Assembly: GCF_036226925.1 (NCBI RefSeq)
Contig: NZ_CP109031.1
Span: forward strand, 62,001 to 126,000
DNA length: 64,000 nucleotides
DNA from: Streptomyces sp. NBC_00659
GTDB lineage: Bacteria; Actinomycetota; Actinomycetes; Streptomycetales; Streptomycetaceae
Direction: 5' to 3'
This document shows, one piece after another, positions 55,280 to 64,000 of this stretch. Both the position numbers and the translations under genes were made by a program. Below the pieces are notes generated by a model. It saw only the letters and a list, made by a program, of their open reading frames with translations. It ran no database searches and had not been told where the DNA came from. Every line of letters begins with the position of its first letter. The first letter of the stretch is position 1.

Positions 55280-55873
55280 TCAGGCGCGACGGGCCCGGCC
55301 GGTGGCACGGATGCCGCGTGCCGTGCGGCCCCACGGCTTGTACACGGAGATCACCGCCGCGGCGGTGAGCAGGGCGAACAGCAGCGGCACACTCCACACC
55401 AGGAAGTCGGCGGGCCGGCCGGGGCGCGGCGCGGCGCCGCCCGCCTCGGCGGTGTTCTCGGTGGCCTTGACGACGACCGGGTGGATGACGAACCAGGCGA
55501 AGACCGTCATGAACAGGGTGATGGCCCACTTGGCGATGATCCACCAGTGCAGCAGCAGGCCCCAGGCCGTGCCGCAGGACAGCAGGATGCCGGAGACGGC
55601 CGCGGTGACGCTGAACACCGTGACGCTGGTGTCGTCGAACACGTACATCGCGTAATAGACGCCCTTGGCGACGGCCGCGTCCTTGGTGGTCAGCCCCATG
55701 ACGGCAAGGACGGCCATGGACAGCGACAGCCCGACCCAGCCGACGGACGTGACGACGTGGATCGCCAGCGTCAGCTTGCGTCCCCTGCGGCCGAGTTCGA
55801 ATTTCCTCTTCTTCTTCCCGGTGCCGTTCCTGGCGGTGTTCTTGTTCCTGACAGCGCTGGAGGGAGCGGACAA
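55280..55873 (-). CDS. Four-helix integral membrane protein, DUF2269-like
   Basis: A 197-residue protein with a basic N-terminus (KKKRKFELGRRGRK) and four hydrophobic helices: LTLAIHVVTSVGWVGLSLSMAVLAVMG, VFSVTAAVSGILL, WWIIAKWAITLFMTVFAWFVI and FLVWSVPLLFALLTAAAVISVY (His near the start of the first). The layout resembles DUF2269/small heme-less membrane proteins. The TTG start at 55873 has GAGAGG upstream. It converges with the trp-like operon (5-bp gap) and is divergent from the NmrA gene. Its function is unknown; transport or resistance is possible. Confidence 0.65.
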   Translation of the reverse strand: MSAPSSAVRNKNTARNGTGKKKRKFELGRRGRKLTLAIHVVTSVGWVGLSLSMAVLAVMGLTTKDAAVAKGVYYAMYVFDDTSVTVFSVTAAVSGILLSCGTAWGLLLHWWIIAKWAITLFMTVFAWFVIHPVVVKATENTAEAGGAAPRPGRPADFLVWSVPLLFALLTAAAVISVYKPWGRTARGIRATGRARRA

Positions 55874-55933
55874 AACGCGGCCTCTCTTTCGTCCTGGGGG
55901 GGGTGTCGGCAGCGGATCCGATCGTTCCGTCCG

Positions 55934-55969
55934 CTGCTCGAGGCCCGCTGGAGACCGGTCGACCGGCTC
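55934..55969. promoter_or_regulatory. SARP-type operator in the divergent membrane protein/NmrA promoter
   Basis: On the plus strand TCGAGGC at 55938 and TGGAGAC at 55949 are 11 bp apart, with TCGACCG at 55959, 102-81 bp before the NmrA GTG. On the minus strand TCCAG and TCGAG heptamers face the membrane protein gene with the same spacing, so the site may serve both. Confidence 0.55.
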
Positions 55970-56039
55970 TCCGGGCATCCTCCAGCGGTGCGTCCGAGGC
56001 TGGGCACGACTCACTGGCCAACGAACTCGTGGAGCAGGC

Positions 56040-56900
56040 GTGACAGTTCTGGTGACAGGTGCAACAGGATCGGTCGGCCGTCATGTGGTCGAGCGGCTCG
56101 TGGCCGCGGGCGTCCCGGTGCGAGCGCTGACGAGGAACCCGGCCACCGCGGGCCTGCCGGCGGGAGTCGACGTCTTCGAGGGCGACCTCACCCGTCCCGA
56201 CACGGTGCGCGCGGCCCTGCGCGGGGTGGAGCGCCTCTATCTCTTCCCGGTCCCCGAGACGGCCCGCGAGGTCGTCGCCGCCGCCAAGGACGCCGGGGTG
56301 GGCCGGATCGTCGTGCTGTCGTCCTCCTCCGTCCTGGACGAGTCGGGCGACAACCACAGCGGTGAGTACCACCGTGTCGTGGAGCGTGCGGTCGAGGAGT
56401 CCGGCATCGACTGGACCTTCGTACGCCCCGACGAGTTCGCCGCCAACGTCCTGTGGAAGTGGGGTCCTTCGATCCGCGCCGAGGGCGTGGTGCGCGCCCC
56501 GTACGGCGATGCCCCGCGCGTCCTGGTCCACGAGGCGGACGTCGCCGCCGTCGCGGTGACCGCGCTCCTTCAGGACGGGCACACGGGCCGGGCGTATGTG
56601 CTCACGGGGCCCGAGGCGATCACCCAGGCCGACCAGGTGCGGGCGATCGCCGGGGCGCTGAGGCGGGAGATCCGCTTCGTGGAGATCACGCCCGACCAGG
56701 CACGCGAGCTGATGGGACAGGCCATGCCCGCGCCGGTGGTGGAGATGGTCCTCGGTTATCTGGCCGACGCCGCGGTCAACCCGCCCGTGGCCGTGGACAC
56801 CGTCGAGCGTGTCACCGGTGTGCCCGCCCGGACCTTCGCCCGGTGGGCGGCCGACCACGCCGGCGATTTCGCCCCCGTGTCCGAGGAAGTGGCCGCGTGA
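56040..56900 (+). CDS. NmrA-type NAD(P)-binding oxidoreductase 1
   Basis: A 286-residue atypical short-chain dehydrogenase. The dinucleotide motif is VTGATGSVGRHVVERL, and the sequence contains IVVLSSSSVLDESGDNHSGEYHRVVERAVEESGIDWTFVRP, typical of NmrA/HSCARG relatives that lack a clear Tyr-x-x-x-Lys. Such proteins act as reductases in aromatic polyketide tailoring. GTG start with GGAG. It overlaps the downstream MDR gene by 4 bp. Two paralogues lie at 59414 and 60306. Confidence 0.8.
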   Translation: MTVLVTGATGSVGRHVVERLVAAGVPVRALTRNPATAGLPAGVDVFEGDLTRPDTVRAALRGVERLYLFPVPETAREVVAAAKDAGVGRIVVLSSSSVLDESGDNHSGEYHRVVERAVEESGIDWTFVRPDEFAANVLWKWGPSIRAEGVVRAPYGDAPRVLVHEADVAAVAVTALLQDGHTGRAYVLTGPEAITQADQVRAIAGALRREIRFVEITPDQARELMGQAMPAPVVEMVLGYLADAAVNPPVAVDTVERVTGVPARTFARWAADHAGDFAPVSEEVAA

Positions 56901-57934
56901 GCATCGACGCCACGACCGCGCTCAGGGGCGCGAGGGTGACCATGACGGGCAGCGGCGAGCCCGAGAAGCAGCTCGTCACCGGGCACGAGCCGGTTCCCGC
57001 CGCGGGGCGCGGCAAGGTCGTGGTCCGTGTCGAGGCGGCGGGCGTGTCGTTCGCCGAGGTGCAGATGCTCCGGCACCTGCACCCCTTCCCGCCGCGCTTT
57101 CCCTTCGTTCCCGGCTACGACCTGGTCGGGCGGATCACCCAGGTCGGCGAGGACGTCACCGGGTGGCGGGTGGGCGACCGCGTCGCCGCCATGCCCCGGT
57201 ACGGCGCCTGGCAGGAGTACGTGGAGACGCCCGCCAAGCACCTCGCCCCGGTGCCCGGGGGCCTGGACGCCGCCGAGGCCGTCGCGCTGGTCACCAACGG
57301 CGTGACCGCCTACCAGATGCTGGACCGGCTGGCCGCACTGGCTCCCGGCGACACCGTCCTGGTGCACGGAGCCAGTGGCGGGGTGGGCACGGTGCTCGCC
57401 CGGCTCGCCGTCCACCGCGGACTGCGCGTCATCGGCACCGCGTCCCCGGCCAAGCACGAGGCCGTACGGGCGCTGGGCGCCGAGCCCCTCGACTACCGCA
57501 CCCCCGACCTGGCGTCGGCGGTGCGCGACCTGGCGCCCGGGGGCGTCGAGGCGGTCTTCGACCACATCGGCGGCCGGGGACTGGACGACAGCTGGGCGAT
57601 GCTCGCCAAGGGCGGCACGCTGGTGTCCTTCGACTCCTCCGTCGCCGGGTACCGGCCGGGGCAGTGGTTCCGCCCGCACGTCCCGGCACTGCTGCGCACC
57701 GGCCGGCGCTTTTTCGCCCGGCTGCTGGGGCTGACCGGCGGCCGCCGGATGACGATGTACTACGTCAAGCCGGGCGCCGACTTCAACGCCGCCCTGCAGG
57801 CTCTGTACGAGCTGCTCGCCGAGGGCGTGCTGAAGCCCCCGATCGCGGGCCGCCACCCGCTGGACGGGGCGGGCGGCGCACTGCGGCAGCTGCTGGAGGG
57901 GCGCTCCGTCGGCAAGCACGTCCTGACCCCCTGA
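56897..57934 (+). CDS. MDR-family quinone oxidoreductase-like protein
   Basis: A 345-residue zinc-free medium-chain reductase. The N-terminal catalytic domain contains GVSFAEVQMLRHLHP and VPGYDLVGRITQVGEDVTGWRVGDRV. The NADPH domain contains VLVHGASGGVGTVLARLAVHRGLRVIGT. It should reduce quinones or enones with NADPH. Translationally coupled to the NmrA gene, it probably takes part in reductive tailoring of the polyketide. Confidence 0.85.
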   Translation: MSIDATTALRGARVTMTGSGEPEKQLVTGHEPVPAAGRGKVVVRVEAAGVSFAEVQMLRHLHPFPPRFPFVPGYDLVGRITQVGEDVTGWRVGDRVAAMPRYGAWQEYVETPAKHLAPVPGGLDAAEAVALVTNGVTAYQMLDRLAALAPGDTVLVHGASGGVGTVLARLAVHRGLRVIGTASPAKHEAVRALGAEPLDYRTPDLASAVRDLAPGGVEAVFDHIGGRGLDDSWAMLAKGGTLVSFDSSVAGYRPGQWFRPHVPALLRTGRRFFARLLGLTGGRRMTMYYVKPGADFNAALQALYELLAEGVLKPPIAGRHPLDGAGGALRQLLEGRSVGKHVLTP

Positions 57935-57995
57935 CCACCCTCAGCCTCCGCCTCAGCCTCAGCCTCAGTTTCCTTACCATGCAAAGGAATTCAGC

Positions 57996-58439
57996 ATGTC
58001 CACGACGCTGACCGAGAAGTCCGTCCAGCAGCGCAACAAGCAGATCGCGCTGGACTGTGCCGCCGCCTGGAACCGCTGGGAGCTGGACGGCATCATCAAG
58101 CACTGGTCCCCCGACATCCGGCACTTCTCCGAGGACCGCCTCGTCGACACCCGGCAGATGACCGGTGCGATGCAGGGCGGCCTCGCCGCCTTCCCCGACC
58201 TCCACCTGGACGTCAAGAGCGCCGTCGCCGAGGGCGACCGGGTCATCCTGCGGATCACCGTGACGGCAACCCACCTGGGCGAGTTCATGGGCAGGGCCGC
58301 GACCGGCAGGAAGGTCACCTGGTTCATGCTCGAGGAGCTGCGCTTCGACGACGAGGGCCTGATCATCGAGCACTACGACGTCTTCAACTACCTGCCGATG
58401 CTCAAGGAACTGGGCTTGGTCCCCGCGGACATGATGTGA
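57996..58439 (+). CDS. SnoaL-like polyketide cyclase family protein 1
   Basis: A 147-residue NTF2-fold protein. It has the SnoaL pattern CAAAWNRWELDGIIKHWSPDIRHFSED, a FPDLHLDVKSAVAEGDRVILRITVTATHLGEFMG strand set and a C-terminal DEGLIIEHYDVFNYLPMLKELG. Members close the last ring of anthracyclines by aldol chemistry or hydroxylate rings. AAAGGA precedes the ATG. A CCTCAG hexamer repeat lies just upstream (about 57940-57970). It overlaps the MBL gene by 4 bp. Confidence 0.85.
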   Translation: MSTTLTEKSVQQRNKQIALDCAAAWNRWELDGIIKHWSPDIRHFSEDRLVDTRQMTGAMQGGLAAFPDLHLDVKSAVAEGDRVILRITVTATHLGEFMGRAATGRKVTWFMLEELRFDDEGLIIEHYDVFNYLPMLKELGLVPADMM

Positions 58440-59353
58440 GCGCCGGCGTTCTCCAGGCCGCGCTGAGCGAGGTCGCCGACGGTGTGTACGCCTTCGTGCA
58501 GCCCGACGGCGGCTGGTGCCTGAACAACGCGGGCCTCGTCGTCGGCGACGGGGGCAGGCATGTGCTCGTCGACACCGCGGCGACCGAGGCCCGGGCGCGG
58601 CGGCTGCGCGAGCAGGTGCTGCACCGTACGGGCACACCGCCGCGCACCCTGGTCAACACGCACTTCCACGGCGACCACACCTTCGGCAACCATCTGTTCC
58701 CGGAGGCCGTGGTCGTCGCGCACGAGCAGACGCGCTGCGACATGGCTGCCGCGGGAGTGCATCTGACGTCCCTGTGGCCGGACGTGTGCTGGGGCGACAT
58801 CGACATCGCGCTGCCCGAGATCACCTACCGCGACGCGCTCACCGTGCACGCCGGCGGGGTGCGGGTGGAGCTGCTGCATCTGGGCCCGGCCGCGCACACC
58901 ACCAACGACACCGCGGTGTGGCTGCCCGAGCAGCGTGTGCTGTTCGCCGGTGACCTGGTGATGTCCGGCGTCACGCCGTTTTGCGTGATGGGATCGGTCA
59001 GCGGTTCCCTGGCCGCCCTGGACCGTCTGCGCCGCCTGGACCCGCTGGTGGTGGTGCCCGGCCACGGGCCGGTCGGCGGCGCGGAGGTGTTCGACGCCGA
59101 CGAGGCGTACTTGCGATGGCTGCGGGACCTCGCGCGCAGGGGCGTCGCGGACGGATCGAGCCCGCTGGAGCTGGCCCGTGCCACCGGCCCCGGCCCCTTC
59201 GCCGGGCTGTTGGACGCGGAACGGCTGGTGCCGAACCTGCACCGGGCCTACGCGGAGGAACGCGGGGCGGCTCCCGGGGAGCGGCTGGACATCCCGGCCC
59301 TGTTCGCGGAGATGGCGCAGTATCACGGCAGGCTGCCGACCTGCCGGGCATGA
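58436..59353 (+). CDS. Metallo-beta-lactamase-fold hydrolase
   Basis: A 305-residue protein with all MBL metal motifs: THFHGDHTFGN (HxHxDH), GPAAHTTNDTAV (His), LFAGDLVMSG (Asp) and VVPGHGPVGG (His). MBL proteins in aromatic polyketide clusters act as cyclases, thioesterases or lactonases. GTG start coupled to the SnoaL gene. It ends 1 nt before a 26-bp hairpin. The reaction is not predictable from sequence. Confidence 0.85.
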   Translation: MSAGVLQAALSEVADGVYAFVQPDGGWCLNNAGLVVGDGGRHVLVDTAATEARARRLREQVLHRTGTPPRTLVNTHFHGDHTFGNHLFPEAVVVAHEQTRCDMAAAGVHLTSLWPDVCWGDIDIALPEITYRDALTVHAGGVRVELLHLGPAAHTTNDTAVWLPEQRVLFAGDLVMSGVTPFCVMGSVSGSLAALDRLRRLDPLVVVPGHGPVGGAEVFDADEAYLRWLRDLARRGVADGSSPLELARATGPGPFAGLLDAERLVPNLHRAYAEERGAAPGERLDIPALFAEMAQYHGRLPTCRA

Positions 59354-59354
59354 C

Positions 59355-59413
59355 CCGCGCAGGGGTGAGGGGCGCAACCGCCGGGTGCGGTTGCGCCCCT
59401 CACCCCTGCGCGG
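59355..59413. terminator. Bidirectional terminator with a 26-bp perfect stem
   Basis: CCGCGCAGGGGTGAGGGGCG and the next six bases pair perfectly with the downstream copy, with a 7-nt loop, and fill the whole gap between the convergent MBL and NmrA 2 genes. Confidence 0.85.
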
Positions 59414-60292
59414 TCACACGTCGATGCTCTTCAGATACGCCGCGAAGCTCTGCAGTCCCGGGTGCTCCGCGCGCAGCGCGGCGATGTCCGCACGGTACCC
59501 GTGCTCCTGGAACCACTCGAACATGAGGGCGATCTCGGGGCCGTTGGGGATGTACGGGCTGGCCGCCACCGCGTCGAGCGGCACTTCCTCGAAGCGGGCC
59601 GGCAGCCCGCTGCGGGCGGCGAACGCCTCGGCGACCTCGGTGGCCGTCAGCTCGTCGCCGGCCAGCTCGACGGCCCGGCCCAGGTACTCCCGCGGGTGGT
59701 CGAACGCCTGTGCGGCGAAGTGTCCGATGTCGTCCACGGCGATGAACTGCACCCGCGTGTCCGGCTTCAGCGCCAGTTGCACCACCAGGGTCCCGTCGAC
59801 GTTCTGCGGGCCGTGCGCGGCGAAGTTGTCCATGAAGAACGACGGACGCAGCACCGTCGTCGGCACGCCCAGCTCCTCCAGGTACCGCTCGATGTGCCGC
59901 TTGGAGTCGAAGTGCGGGACACCGCTGTGCCGTTCGGCCCCTCCCACCGAGCTGTACACCACGTGCGCGACCCCGGCGGCCTTCGCCGCCCGGGCCACCG
60001 CCCGGCCCTGGCGGACCTCGCCGCCCAGGCCCCCGGGCGTCATGAAGGTCTGCACGGAGAAGACTCCGTGCACGCCCTCCATGGCCGCGCGCAGCGACGC
60101 CCCGTCGTCCAGGTCGCCGGTGACCAGCCGCACTCCGAGCCCGGCGAGCGCGCGGGCCGCGTCGGACTTCGGGTTGCGCACCAGCGCGGCCGTGTCCCAG
60201 CCGCGTCGCACCAGTTCACGTGCGGTGGCGCCGCCCTGCAGGCCGGTCGCGCCGGTCACCAGGACCGTGCCGTTCGCCTCGCTCGTCGTCAT
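59414..60292 (-). CDS. NmrA-type NAD(P)-binding oxidoreductase 2
   Basis: A 292-residue protein with [22 protein letters not shown], a [28 protein letters not shown] stretch and a [36 protein letters not shown] region as in NmrA/HSCARG proteins. The ATG has GAGAGG 7 nt upstream. It is the last gene of a minus-strand operon (SnoaL 2, NmrA 3, NmrA 2). It could be a tailoring reductase or a redox-sensing regulator. Confidence 0.8.
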   Translation of the reverse strand: MTTSEANGTVLVTGATGLQGGATARELVRRGWDTAALVRNPKSDAARALAGLGVRLVTGDLDDGASLRAAMEGVHGVFSVQTFMTPGGLGGEVRQGRAVARAAKAAGVAHVVYSSVGGAERHSGVPHFDSKRHIERYLEELGVPTTVLRPSFFMDNFAAHGPQNVDGTLVVQLALKPDTRVQFIAVDDIGHFAAQAFDHPREYLGRAVELAGDELTATEVAEAFAARSGLPARFEEVPLDAVAASPYIPNGPEIALMFEWFQEHGYRADIAALRAEHPGLQSFAAYLKSIDV

Positions 60293-60305
60293 GTCGCAGC
60301 CTCTC

Positions 60306-61145
60306 TCAGCGAAACAGCGCGGCGTTGGCGGCCGCCCAGTCACGGTAGGGACGGGGGTCACGGCCGGTCAGGTCCCGCACGGCCGTCGTGGGCGTGGCCC
60401 ACGGCACCTCGGGGCTGTGCAGCGCGGCCACGTTGGTCACTGCGGCCGCCCGGTCGCCGGTGATGCCCGCGAAGACCTCGACGACCTCCTCCTGGGGGGC
60501 GACGGAAAAGCTCAGCCTGCGGCCCAGGGTCTGGCCCAGGATGCGGGCCTGCTCCTCGGAGGTGAGGATCTCGTCGCCGGTCAGGACGTACGCCTTGCCG
60601 CGGTGGCCGTCCTGGGTGAGCGCGGCGACGGCGGCCGAGGCGAGGTCGTACTCGTCGATGGGCGCACCGGGGTTGTTGCCGATCCAGCAGCGCACCGAAC
60701 CGCTGTCGCGGACGCTCTTGACCCACCACGAGGTGTTGGCGTGGAAGGGGCCGGGGCGCAAAAACGTGGTGGCGGCGCCGGACGCGGTGATCTCCCGCTC
60801 CGCGGCGCGGTGTTCGTCCGCGATGCCGTGCGCCAGCGGGTGCAGCACGCTCGCCGACGACAGGAACACGATGTGCTCGACCTGCGCGGCCGTCGCGGCC
60901 ACGGCGATGTTGCGGGCCTGGCCCGCGACGTCGCCGGAGAGCACGATCAGCGCCGTGGTGACGCCGGTGAAGGCGGCGGCCAGCGAGTCGGGGTCGGCGG
61001 GGCTGCCGGCGACGACGTCCACGCCCTCGGGCAGGCCGGCCTCCTCGGGCGTGCGGCTCAGGGCCCGTACCTTGCGGCCCGTCTCGGTGAGCCGGCCAAC
61101 GGCCTCGCGGCCGACCTTGCCGGTCGCTCCGGTGACCAGGATCAT
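60306..61145 (-). CDS. NmrA-type NAD(P)-binding oxidoreductase 3
   Basis: A 279-residue protein with [22 protein letters not shown] and an [29 protein letters not shown] motif. It closely resembles NmrA 1 (AYVLTGPEAIT here is [11 protein letters not shown]), so the two probably arose by duplication. It starts 2 nt after the SnoaL 2 stop. Likely NADPH-dependent tailoring reductase. Confidence 0.8.
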   Translation of the reverse strand: MILVTGATGKVGREAVGRLTETGRKVRALSRTPEEAGLPEGVDVVAGSPADPDSLAAAFTGVTTALIVLSGDVAGQARNIAVAATAAQVEHIVFLSSASVLHPLAHGIADEHRAAEREITASGAATTFLRPGPFHANTSWWVKSVRDSGSVRCWIGNNPGAPIDEYDLASAAVAALTQDGHRGKAYVLTGDEILTSEEQARILGQTLGRRLSFSVAPQEEVVEVFAGITGDRAAAVTNVAALHSPEVPWATPTTAVRDLTGRDPRPYRDWAAANAALFR

Positions 61146-61147
61146 GG

Positions 61148-61582
61148 TCAGGCCCTCCAGCCCTGCGGCTCGGGCCACGGCGAGCCGAGCTGACGGTAGG
61201 TGCCCTGGTAGTCCGGCCAGTCACGGTGGTCACGGATCTTGCCGTCGACGAAGCGGATGAGGTGGATCTGCTCACCGGAGAACCTGCGGCCGGTCGGCGC
61301 CATGCCCACCAGCTCGCCGACGTGGCGGCCGTACAGAACGAGGCTGGCGCGCACCCAGTCGCCGCGCTCCTCGATCAGCACCTCCTCCAGGTGCGCTTCC
61401 TCGGAGAACGTCATGCGCAGCCACTTGACGGCCATCGCGAAGGAGTCGGGACCGCGCAGGTCCATGTGTTCCATCGTCGCGGGGTTGAGGTATTCCGGGT
61501 GTATGTATTCCGCGACGTCCTCGGTCTCACCGGTGTTGTAGGCATCGATCATGCGGCGTACAGCGGCTGTCTGACTGCTCAT
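61148..61582 (-). CDS. SnoaL-like polyketide cyclase family protein 2
   Basis: A 144-residue NTF2-fold protein with [27 protein letters not shown], then [43 protein letters not shown]. This is the SnoaL-like hydroxylase/cyclase pattern seen in SnoaL2/AclR-type proteins. It is the first gene of the minus-strand tailoring operon and divergent from the methyltransferase. Confidence 0.83.
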   Translation of the reverse strand: MSSQTAAVRRMIDAYNTGETEDVAEYIHPEYLNPATMEHMDLRGPDSFAMAVKWLRMTFSEEAHLEEVLIEERGDWVRASLVLYGRHVGELVGMAPTGRRFSGEQIHLIRFVDGKIRDHRDWPDYQGTYRQLGSPWPEPQGWRA

Positions 61583-61655
61583 CGAATTCCCTCCGCGGGC
61601 ATTTTCCGTATTGTCTGTGCGATCTCCCGGTGGGGGCAAGGGAAGATTTCCGGGC

Positions 61656-61684
61656 TCCTCTCGCTTTCGAGGCGTCCTCCAGCT
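61656..61684. promoter_or_regulatory. SARP-type operator in the divergent SnoaL 2/methyltransferase promoter
   Basis: TCGAGGC at 61667 and TCCAGCT at 61678 are 11 bp apart, with a degenerate TCCTCTC at 61656. The minus strand reads TGGAGGA then TCGAAAG at the same spacing. The site lies 38-60 bp before the methyltransferase ATG. Confidence 0.5.
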
Positions 61685-61715
61685 GCGCACGGGGTGGCGA
61701 CCCCAGCATGGGGAC

Positions 61716-62588
61716 ATGGTCACGGACACGGACACGGCAACGTACAAAACAAAAGTCACCGCCGCCTTCAACGGGGCCGCGGCGACCTATGACCGGCTGG
61801 GCGTGGAATTCTTCACGCCCATGGGCGCGCGGCTGGTGGAGATCGCCGGGCCGCGGCCGGGCCAGCGGCTCCTCGACGTCGGCTGCGGCCTGGGCGCCAC
61901 GCTGCTGCCCGCCGCGCGGCTGGCCGGTCCGCAGGGCGGTGCGCTCGGCATCGACATCGCCGAGGCGATGATCGAGGAGGCCGGCCGTGAGGCGGCACGG
62001 CAGGGCATCGGCAACGTCGAGCTGCGGGTGATGGACGGGGAGCACCCCGATCTGCCCGCCCGCTCGTTCGACCTGGTGCTCGGCAGCTACAGCGTGATCT
62101 TCCTGCCGGACGCGCGGGCCGCACTGGCCCGCTATGCCGGCCTGCTGCGCGAGGGGGGCCGGATCGCCTTCACCAGCCCGGTGTTCACCCGGGACACCTT
62201 CCCCTTCCTCCCGCCGCTGTTCACCGACCTGATCCCGATGTCCCTGCTGCGCCACCTGCCGCCCGCCTGGCACCCGGAGCAGCTGCACGAGCAGCTGCAC
62301 TCCTGGCTGGAGGACCCCGCGGACCTGAGGGCCGCGCTGCACAGGGCCGGCTTCGGCGCGGTGGAGATCACCGACGAGACGGTGGACATGACGGCCCGCT
62401 CCGGCGAGGCCTGGGCCGACTGGTCCCACACACAGGGCATGCGGCTGCTGTGGCAGCATCTCCCGGCCGACGAGGCCGCCGTCCTGCGTGCCCGGCTCGT
62501 CACGGCGCTCGACGCGCTGCGCGGCGCGGACGGCCTGGTCCACATCGACGTCCCGGTCCGCTACGTCACGGCCACCGTGGCCATCTGA
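61716..62588 (+). CDS. SAM-dependent methyltransferase
   Basis: A 290-residue class I methyltransferase. Motif I is [18 protein letters not shown], the post-I acidic residue lies in [14 protein letters not shown], and motif II-like [15 protein letters not shown] follows, as in UbiE/COQ5-type enzymes. It may methylate a hydroxyl or ring carbon of the product. It is the only clear methyltransferase in the window and a natural consumer of the SAM supplied by the metK-ahcY operon. The ATG at 61716 starts the conserved frame. Confidence 0.87.
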   Translation: MVTDTDTATYKTKVTAAFNGAAATYDRLGVEFFTPMGARLVEIAGPRPGQRLLDVGCGLGATLLPAARLAGPQGGALGIDIAEAMIEEAGREAARQGIGNVELRVMDGEHPDLPARSFDLVLGSYSVIFLPDARAALARYAGLLREGGRIAFTSPVFTRDTFPFLPPLFTDLIPMSLLRHLPPAWHPEQLHEQLHSWLEDPADLRAALHRAGFGAVEITDETVDMTARSGEAWADWSHTQGMRLLWQHLPADEAAVLRARLVTALDALRGADGLVHIDVPVRYVTATVAI

Positions 62589-62591
62589 GCG

Positions 62592-62637
62592 CGCACACGG
62601 ATGAGGCCCCCGGCGACGGGGGCCTCATCCGTGTGCG
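62592..62637. terminator. Bidirectional hairpin terminator (20-bp stem)
   Basis: A perfect 20-bp stem beginning CGCACACGGATGAGGCCCCC with a 6-nt loop fills the gap between the convergent methyltransferase and SDR genes. Confidence 0.82.
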
Positions 62638-62639
62638 GC

Positions 62640-63398
62640 TCACGTCACGGACAGCGCGCCGTCCACCGCGAGGACCGTGCCGTTGGCGTAGGCGGCCTGC
62701 GGCCGGGTCAGCTGCACGATCCACCAGGCGATGTCCTCGGGCCGGCCCACCCGGCCCGCCGGAATCCGCTGCGCCATCTCGCCCAGGAACGCCTCGTAGG
62801 CCTCGGCGGGCATGCCGGCCCGCACCCCGACGCCGGTGTCGACGACTCCCGGGGCGATGCCGACCGACCGTATGCCGCGCGGGGCGAGCTCCACCGCCCA
62901 GGTGCGGGTGAGGAAGTCGAGGGCGACCTTGGCCATGCCGTACACGGAGTTCTCCGGCCACGCCCGCCGGCCCAGCGAGCCCGCGGAGCTGACGTTCACG
63001 ACGACGCCCCTGGTCGCCTCGAGCGCGTCCAGCGCCCGCTGGGTCAAGAACACCGGGGCGAGGAGGTTCGTGCCCAGCTGGGCGCGCACCGATTCGCGGT
63101 CCAGGCCGTCCAGGGCCGCGAATCCGGTGACGGCGGCATTGTTCACCAGGACGTCGATGCGGCCGAATTTCTCGACAGCCGTTTCGACGATGATTTCCGG
63201 GGCGTCCGCGTCGTGAATGTCCTTGGAAAGGATGTGAATTCTGTCCTCGTACCCCGCCGCCGATTCTTTCAGTGTCGATTCGCTGCGGCCGACGACGAGT
63301 ACGTTCGCCCCGTCCTCGGCGAATGCGTGCGCCGTCGCCGCGCCTATTCCCGTGCCGCCGCCCGTGACGACGACGGCTTTCCGCGTGCCTGTGCTCAT
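62640..63398 (-). CDS. Short-chain dehydrogenase/reductase
   Basis: A 252-residue classical SDR: cofactor motif [24 protein letters not shown], Ser in [10 protein letters not shown], and Tyr-x-x-x-Lys in [12 protein letters not shown]. It reduces a keto group or oxidises an alcohol with NAD(P)H. It might be the polyketide ketoreductase that is otherwise missing, but it lacks the features I would look for in C9 ketoreductases, so a tailoring or unrelated role is as likely. Its start overlaps the stop of the upstream beta-lactamase-like gene by 4 bp. Confidence 0.85.
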   Translation of the reverse strand: MSTGTRKAVVVTGGGTGIGAATAHAFAEDGANVLVVGRSESTLKESAAGYEDRIHILSKDIHDADAPEIIVETAVEKFGRIDVLVNNAAVTGFAALDGLDRESVRAQLGTNLLAPVFLTQRALDALEATRGVVVNVSSAGSLGRRAWPENSVYGMAKVALDFLTRTWAVELAPRGIRSVGIAPGVVDTGVGVRAGMPAEAYEAFLGEMAQRIPAGRVGRPEDIAWWIVQLTRPQAAYANGTVLAVDGALSVT

Positions 63399-64000
63399 GA
63401 GCACAGCGCGATGTTGACACCGCGGATGACGGCCTGCTCCGCCTCCGGGCCGAAGTCCTTGTCGCCGATCGTGAACGACAGCTGCACCCGGGCGTCCAGG
63501 TCTCGGGTGGTGGCCGCGAAGGTGGCGTAGCCGGGGATGCCGGCACCGTGGCCCCACAGGTCGAGGTCGTCGTCGTTCTCGAGCTTCATGATGCCAAGGC
63601 CGTAGCCGATGCCCATCGGCAGGTTCTCGATCATCTCGGGAGGCAGCGGGGTGGTCATCTCGGTGAACTCCGGCTCGTTCAGCAGCTTTCCGCTGAACAG
63701 TGCGGTGAAGAACCGGTCCAGGTCGGCGGTGGTGGAGATGATCTCGCCCGCGCAGCCGGCCTCGGAGGGGTTCATGAGCGTCACGTCGACGGGCTCGCCG
63801 CCGATCTGCATGTAGCCACGGGCGTGCGGCTCGGGGATGTTCGGGTCGTCGCCCGGCAGCACGGTCTGCGTCAGCTGCAGCGGCTGAAGGACGCGCTCGG
63901 TGATCTCCTGACGGTACGAGCGGCCGGTGACCTGGTCGATGAGCAGGCCGATGACGAAGTAGTTCGTGTTGCAGTACGCGAACCTGGTGCCGGGCTCGAA
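63395..64000 (-). CDS. Beta-lactamase-family serine hydrolase, C-terminal part, cut at window edge
   Basis: About 200 C-terminal residues of a class C beta-lactamase/DD-peptidase-like protein. The second motif appears as [18 protein letters not shown] (Tyr-x-Asn), followed by [24 protein letters not shown] and [13 protein letters not shown] (HxG third motif). The Ser-x-x-Lys motif lies outside the window. Family members include esterases and transesterases acting on polyketides as well as cell-wall enzymes. It is coupled to the downstream SDR gene. Confidence 0.8.
   Translation of the reverse strand, partial: FEPGTRFAYCNTNYFVIGLLIDQVTGRSYRQEITERVLQPLQLTQTVLPGDDPNIPEPHARGYMQIGGEPVDVTLMNPSEAGCAGEIISTTADLDRFFTALFSGKLLNEPEFTEMTTPLPPEMIENLPMGIGYGLGIMKLENDDDLDLWGHGAGIPGYATFAATTRDLDARVQLSFTIGDKDFGPEAEQAVIRGVNIALCS

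Noticed and set aside
57940..57972. CCTCAG hexamer repeats before the SnoaL gene
   Set aside because: Only about four imperfect units; likely slippage in a short leader, with no sign of a CRISPR or regulatory array.

Overview
The window is high-GC actinobacterial DNA, almost certainly Streptomyces: GTG and TTG starts are common, genes are tightly overlapped, and SARP and LuxR (LAL) regulators, a type II aromatic polyketide synthase and a DrrAB-type exporter are present. Most of it reads as one biosynthetic gene cluster whose ends are not certain. No rRNA, tRNA, CRISPR or insertion sequence was recognised.

Layout. (1) 0-5.8 kb: a ThDP decarboxylase (cut by the window edge), aldehyde dehydrogenase and enoyl-CoA hydratase, then a convergent acyl-CoA carboxylase pair, a damaged TetR gene and a small DUF5302-type gene. 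(2) 5.8-7.3 kb: gene ruins, namely MFS transporter and type I PKS ketoreductase pieces and FkbI- and FkbK-like remnants around an intact FkbJ-like carrier protein. (3) 7.3-14.7 kb: an AT-carrier didomain protein, a LAL regulator, a truncated LAL, another MFS fragment and SARP 1. (4) 15-25 kb: a complete S-adenosylmethionine regeneration set (ahcY, metF, metH, adenosine kinase, metK) behind a condensation-thioesterase gene. (5) 25.5-35 kb: phosphopantetheinyl transferase, long acyl-CoA dehydrogenase, aromatase/cyclase, flavin hydroxylase, ABM monooxygenase, acyl ligase, type II thioesterase and SARP 2. (6) 35.4-43.4 kb: SARP 3, minimal PKS (KSalpha, KSbeta, ACP), a Tat-exported flavin oxidase, a second ABM protein and an ABC exporter. 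(7) 43.5-47.6 kb: a SNF2 helicase and SWIM-protein pair that looks like housekeeping DNA. (8) 47.7-55.3 kb: one tightly coupled operon of adenylation enzyme, carrier protein, TrpD-, TrpA-, EctC-like, acyl-CoA dehydrogenase-, transglutaminase-, TrpF- and TrpC-like genes. (9) 55-64 kb: tailoring genes (three NmrA-type reductases, MDR oxidoreductase, two SnoaL-like proteins, MBL hydrolase, methyltransferase, SDR) and a cut beta-lactamase-like gene.

How it may work together. The minimal PKS, ARO/CYC and oxygenases should make an oxidised aromatic polyketide. The operon at 47.7-55.3 kb closely matches the logic reported for kosinostatin, where nicotinic acid and ribose are turned by tryptophan-like chemistry on a discrete carrier protein into a bicyclic amidine (pyrrolopyrrole) that is joined to a type II polyketide. 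Altered TrpD and TrpC active-site residues and the lack of TrpE and TrpB support a non-tryptophan role. No deoxysugar or glycosyltransferase genes are visible, so the product may differ from kosinostatin and the quinocyclines.

Regulation. Several promoters share 11-bp-spaced direct repeats of the form TCGAG/TCCAG, the expected SARP operator layout. They tie the PKS genes, the SAM-regeneration operon, the exporter, the trp-like operon and the tailoring genes into one likely regulon.
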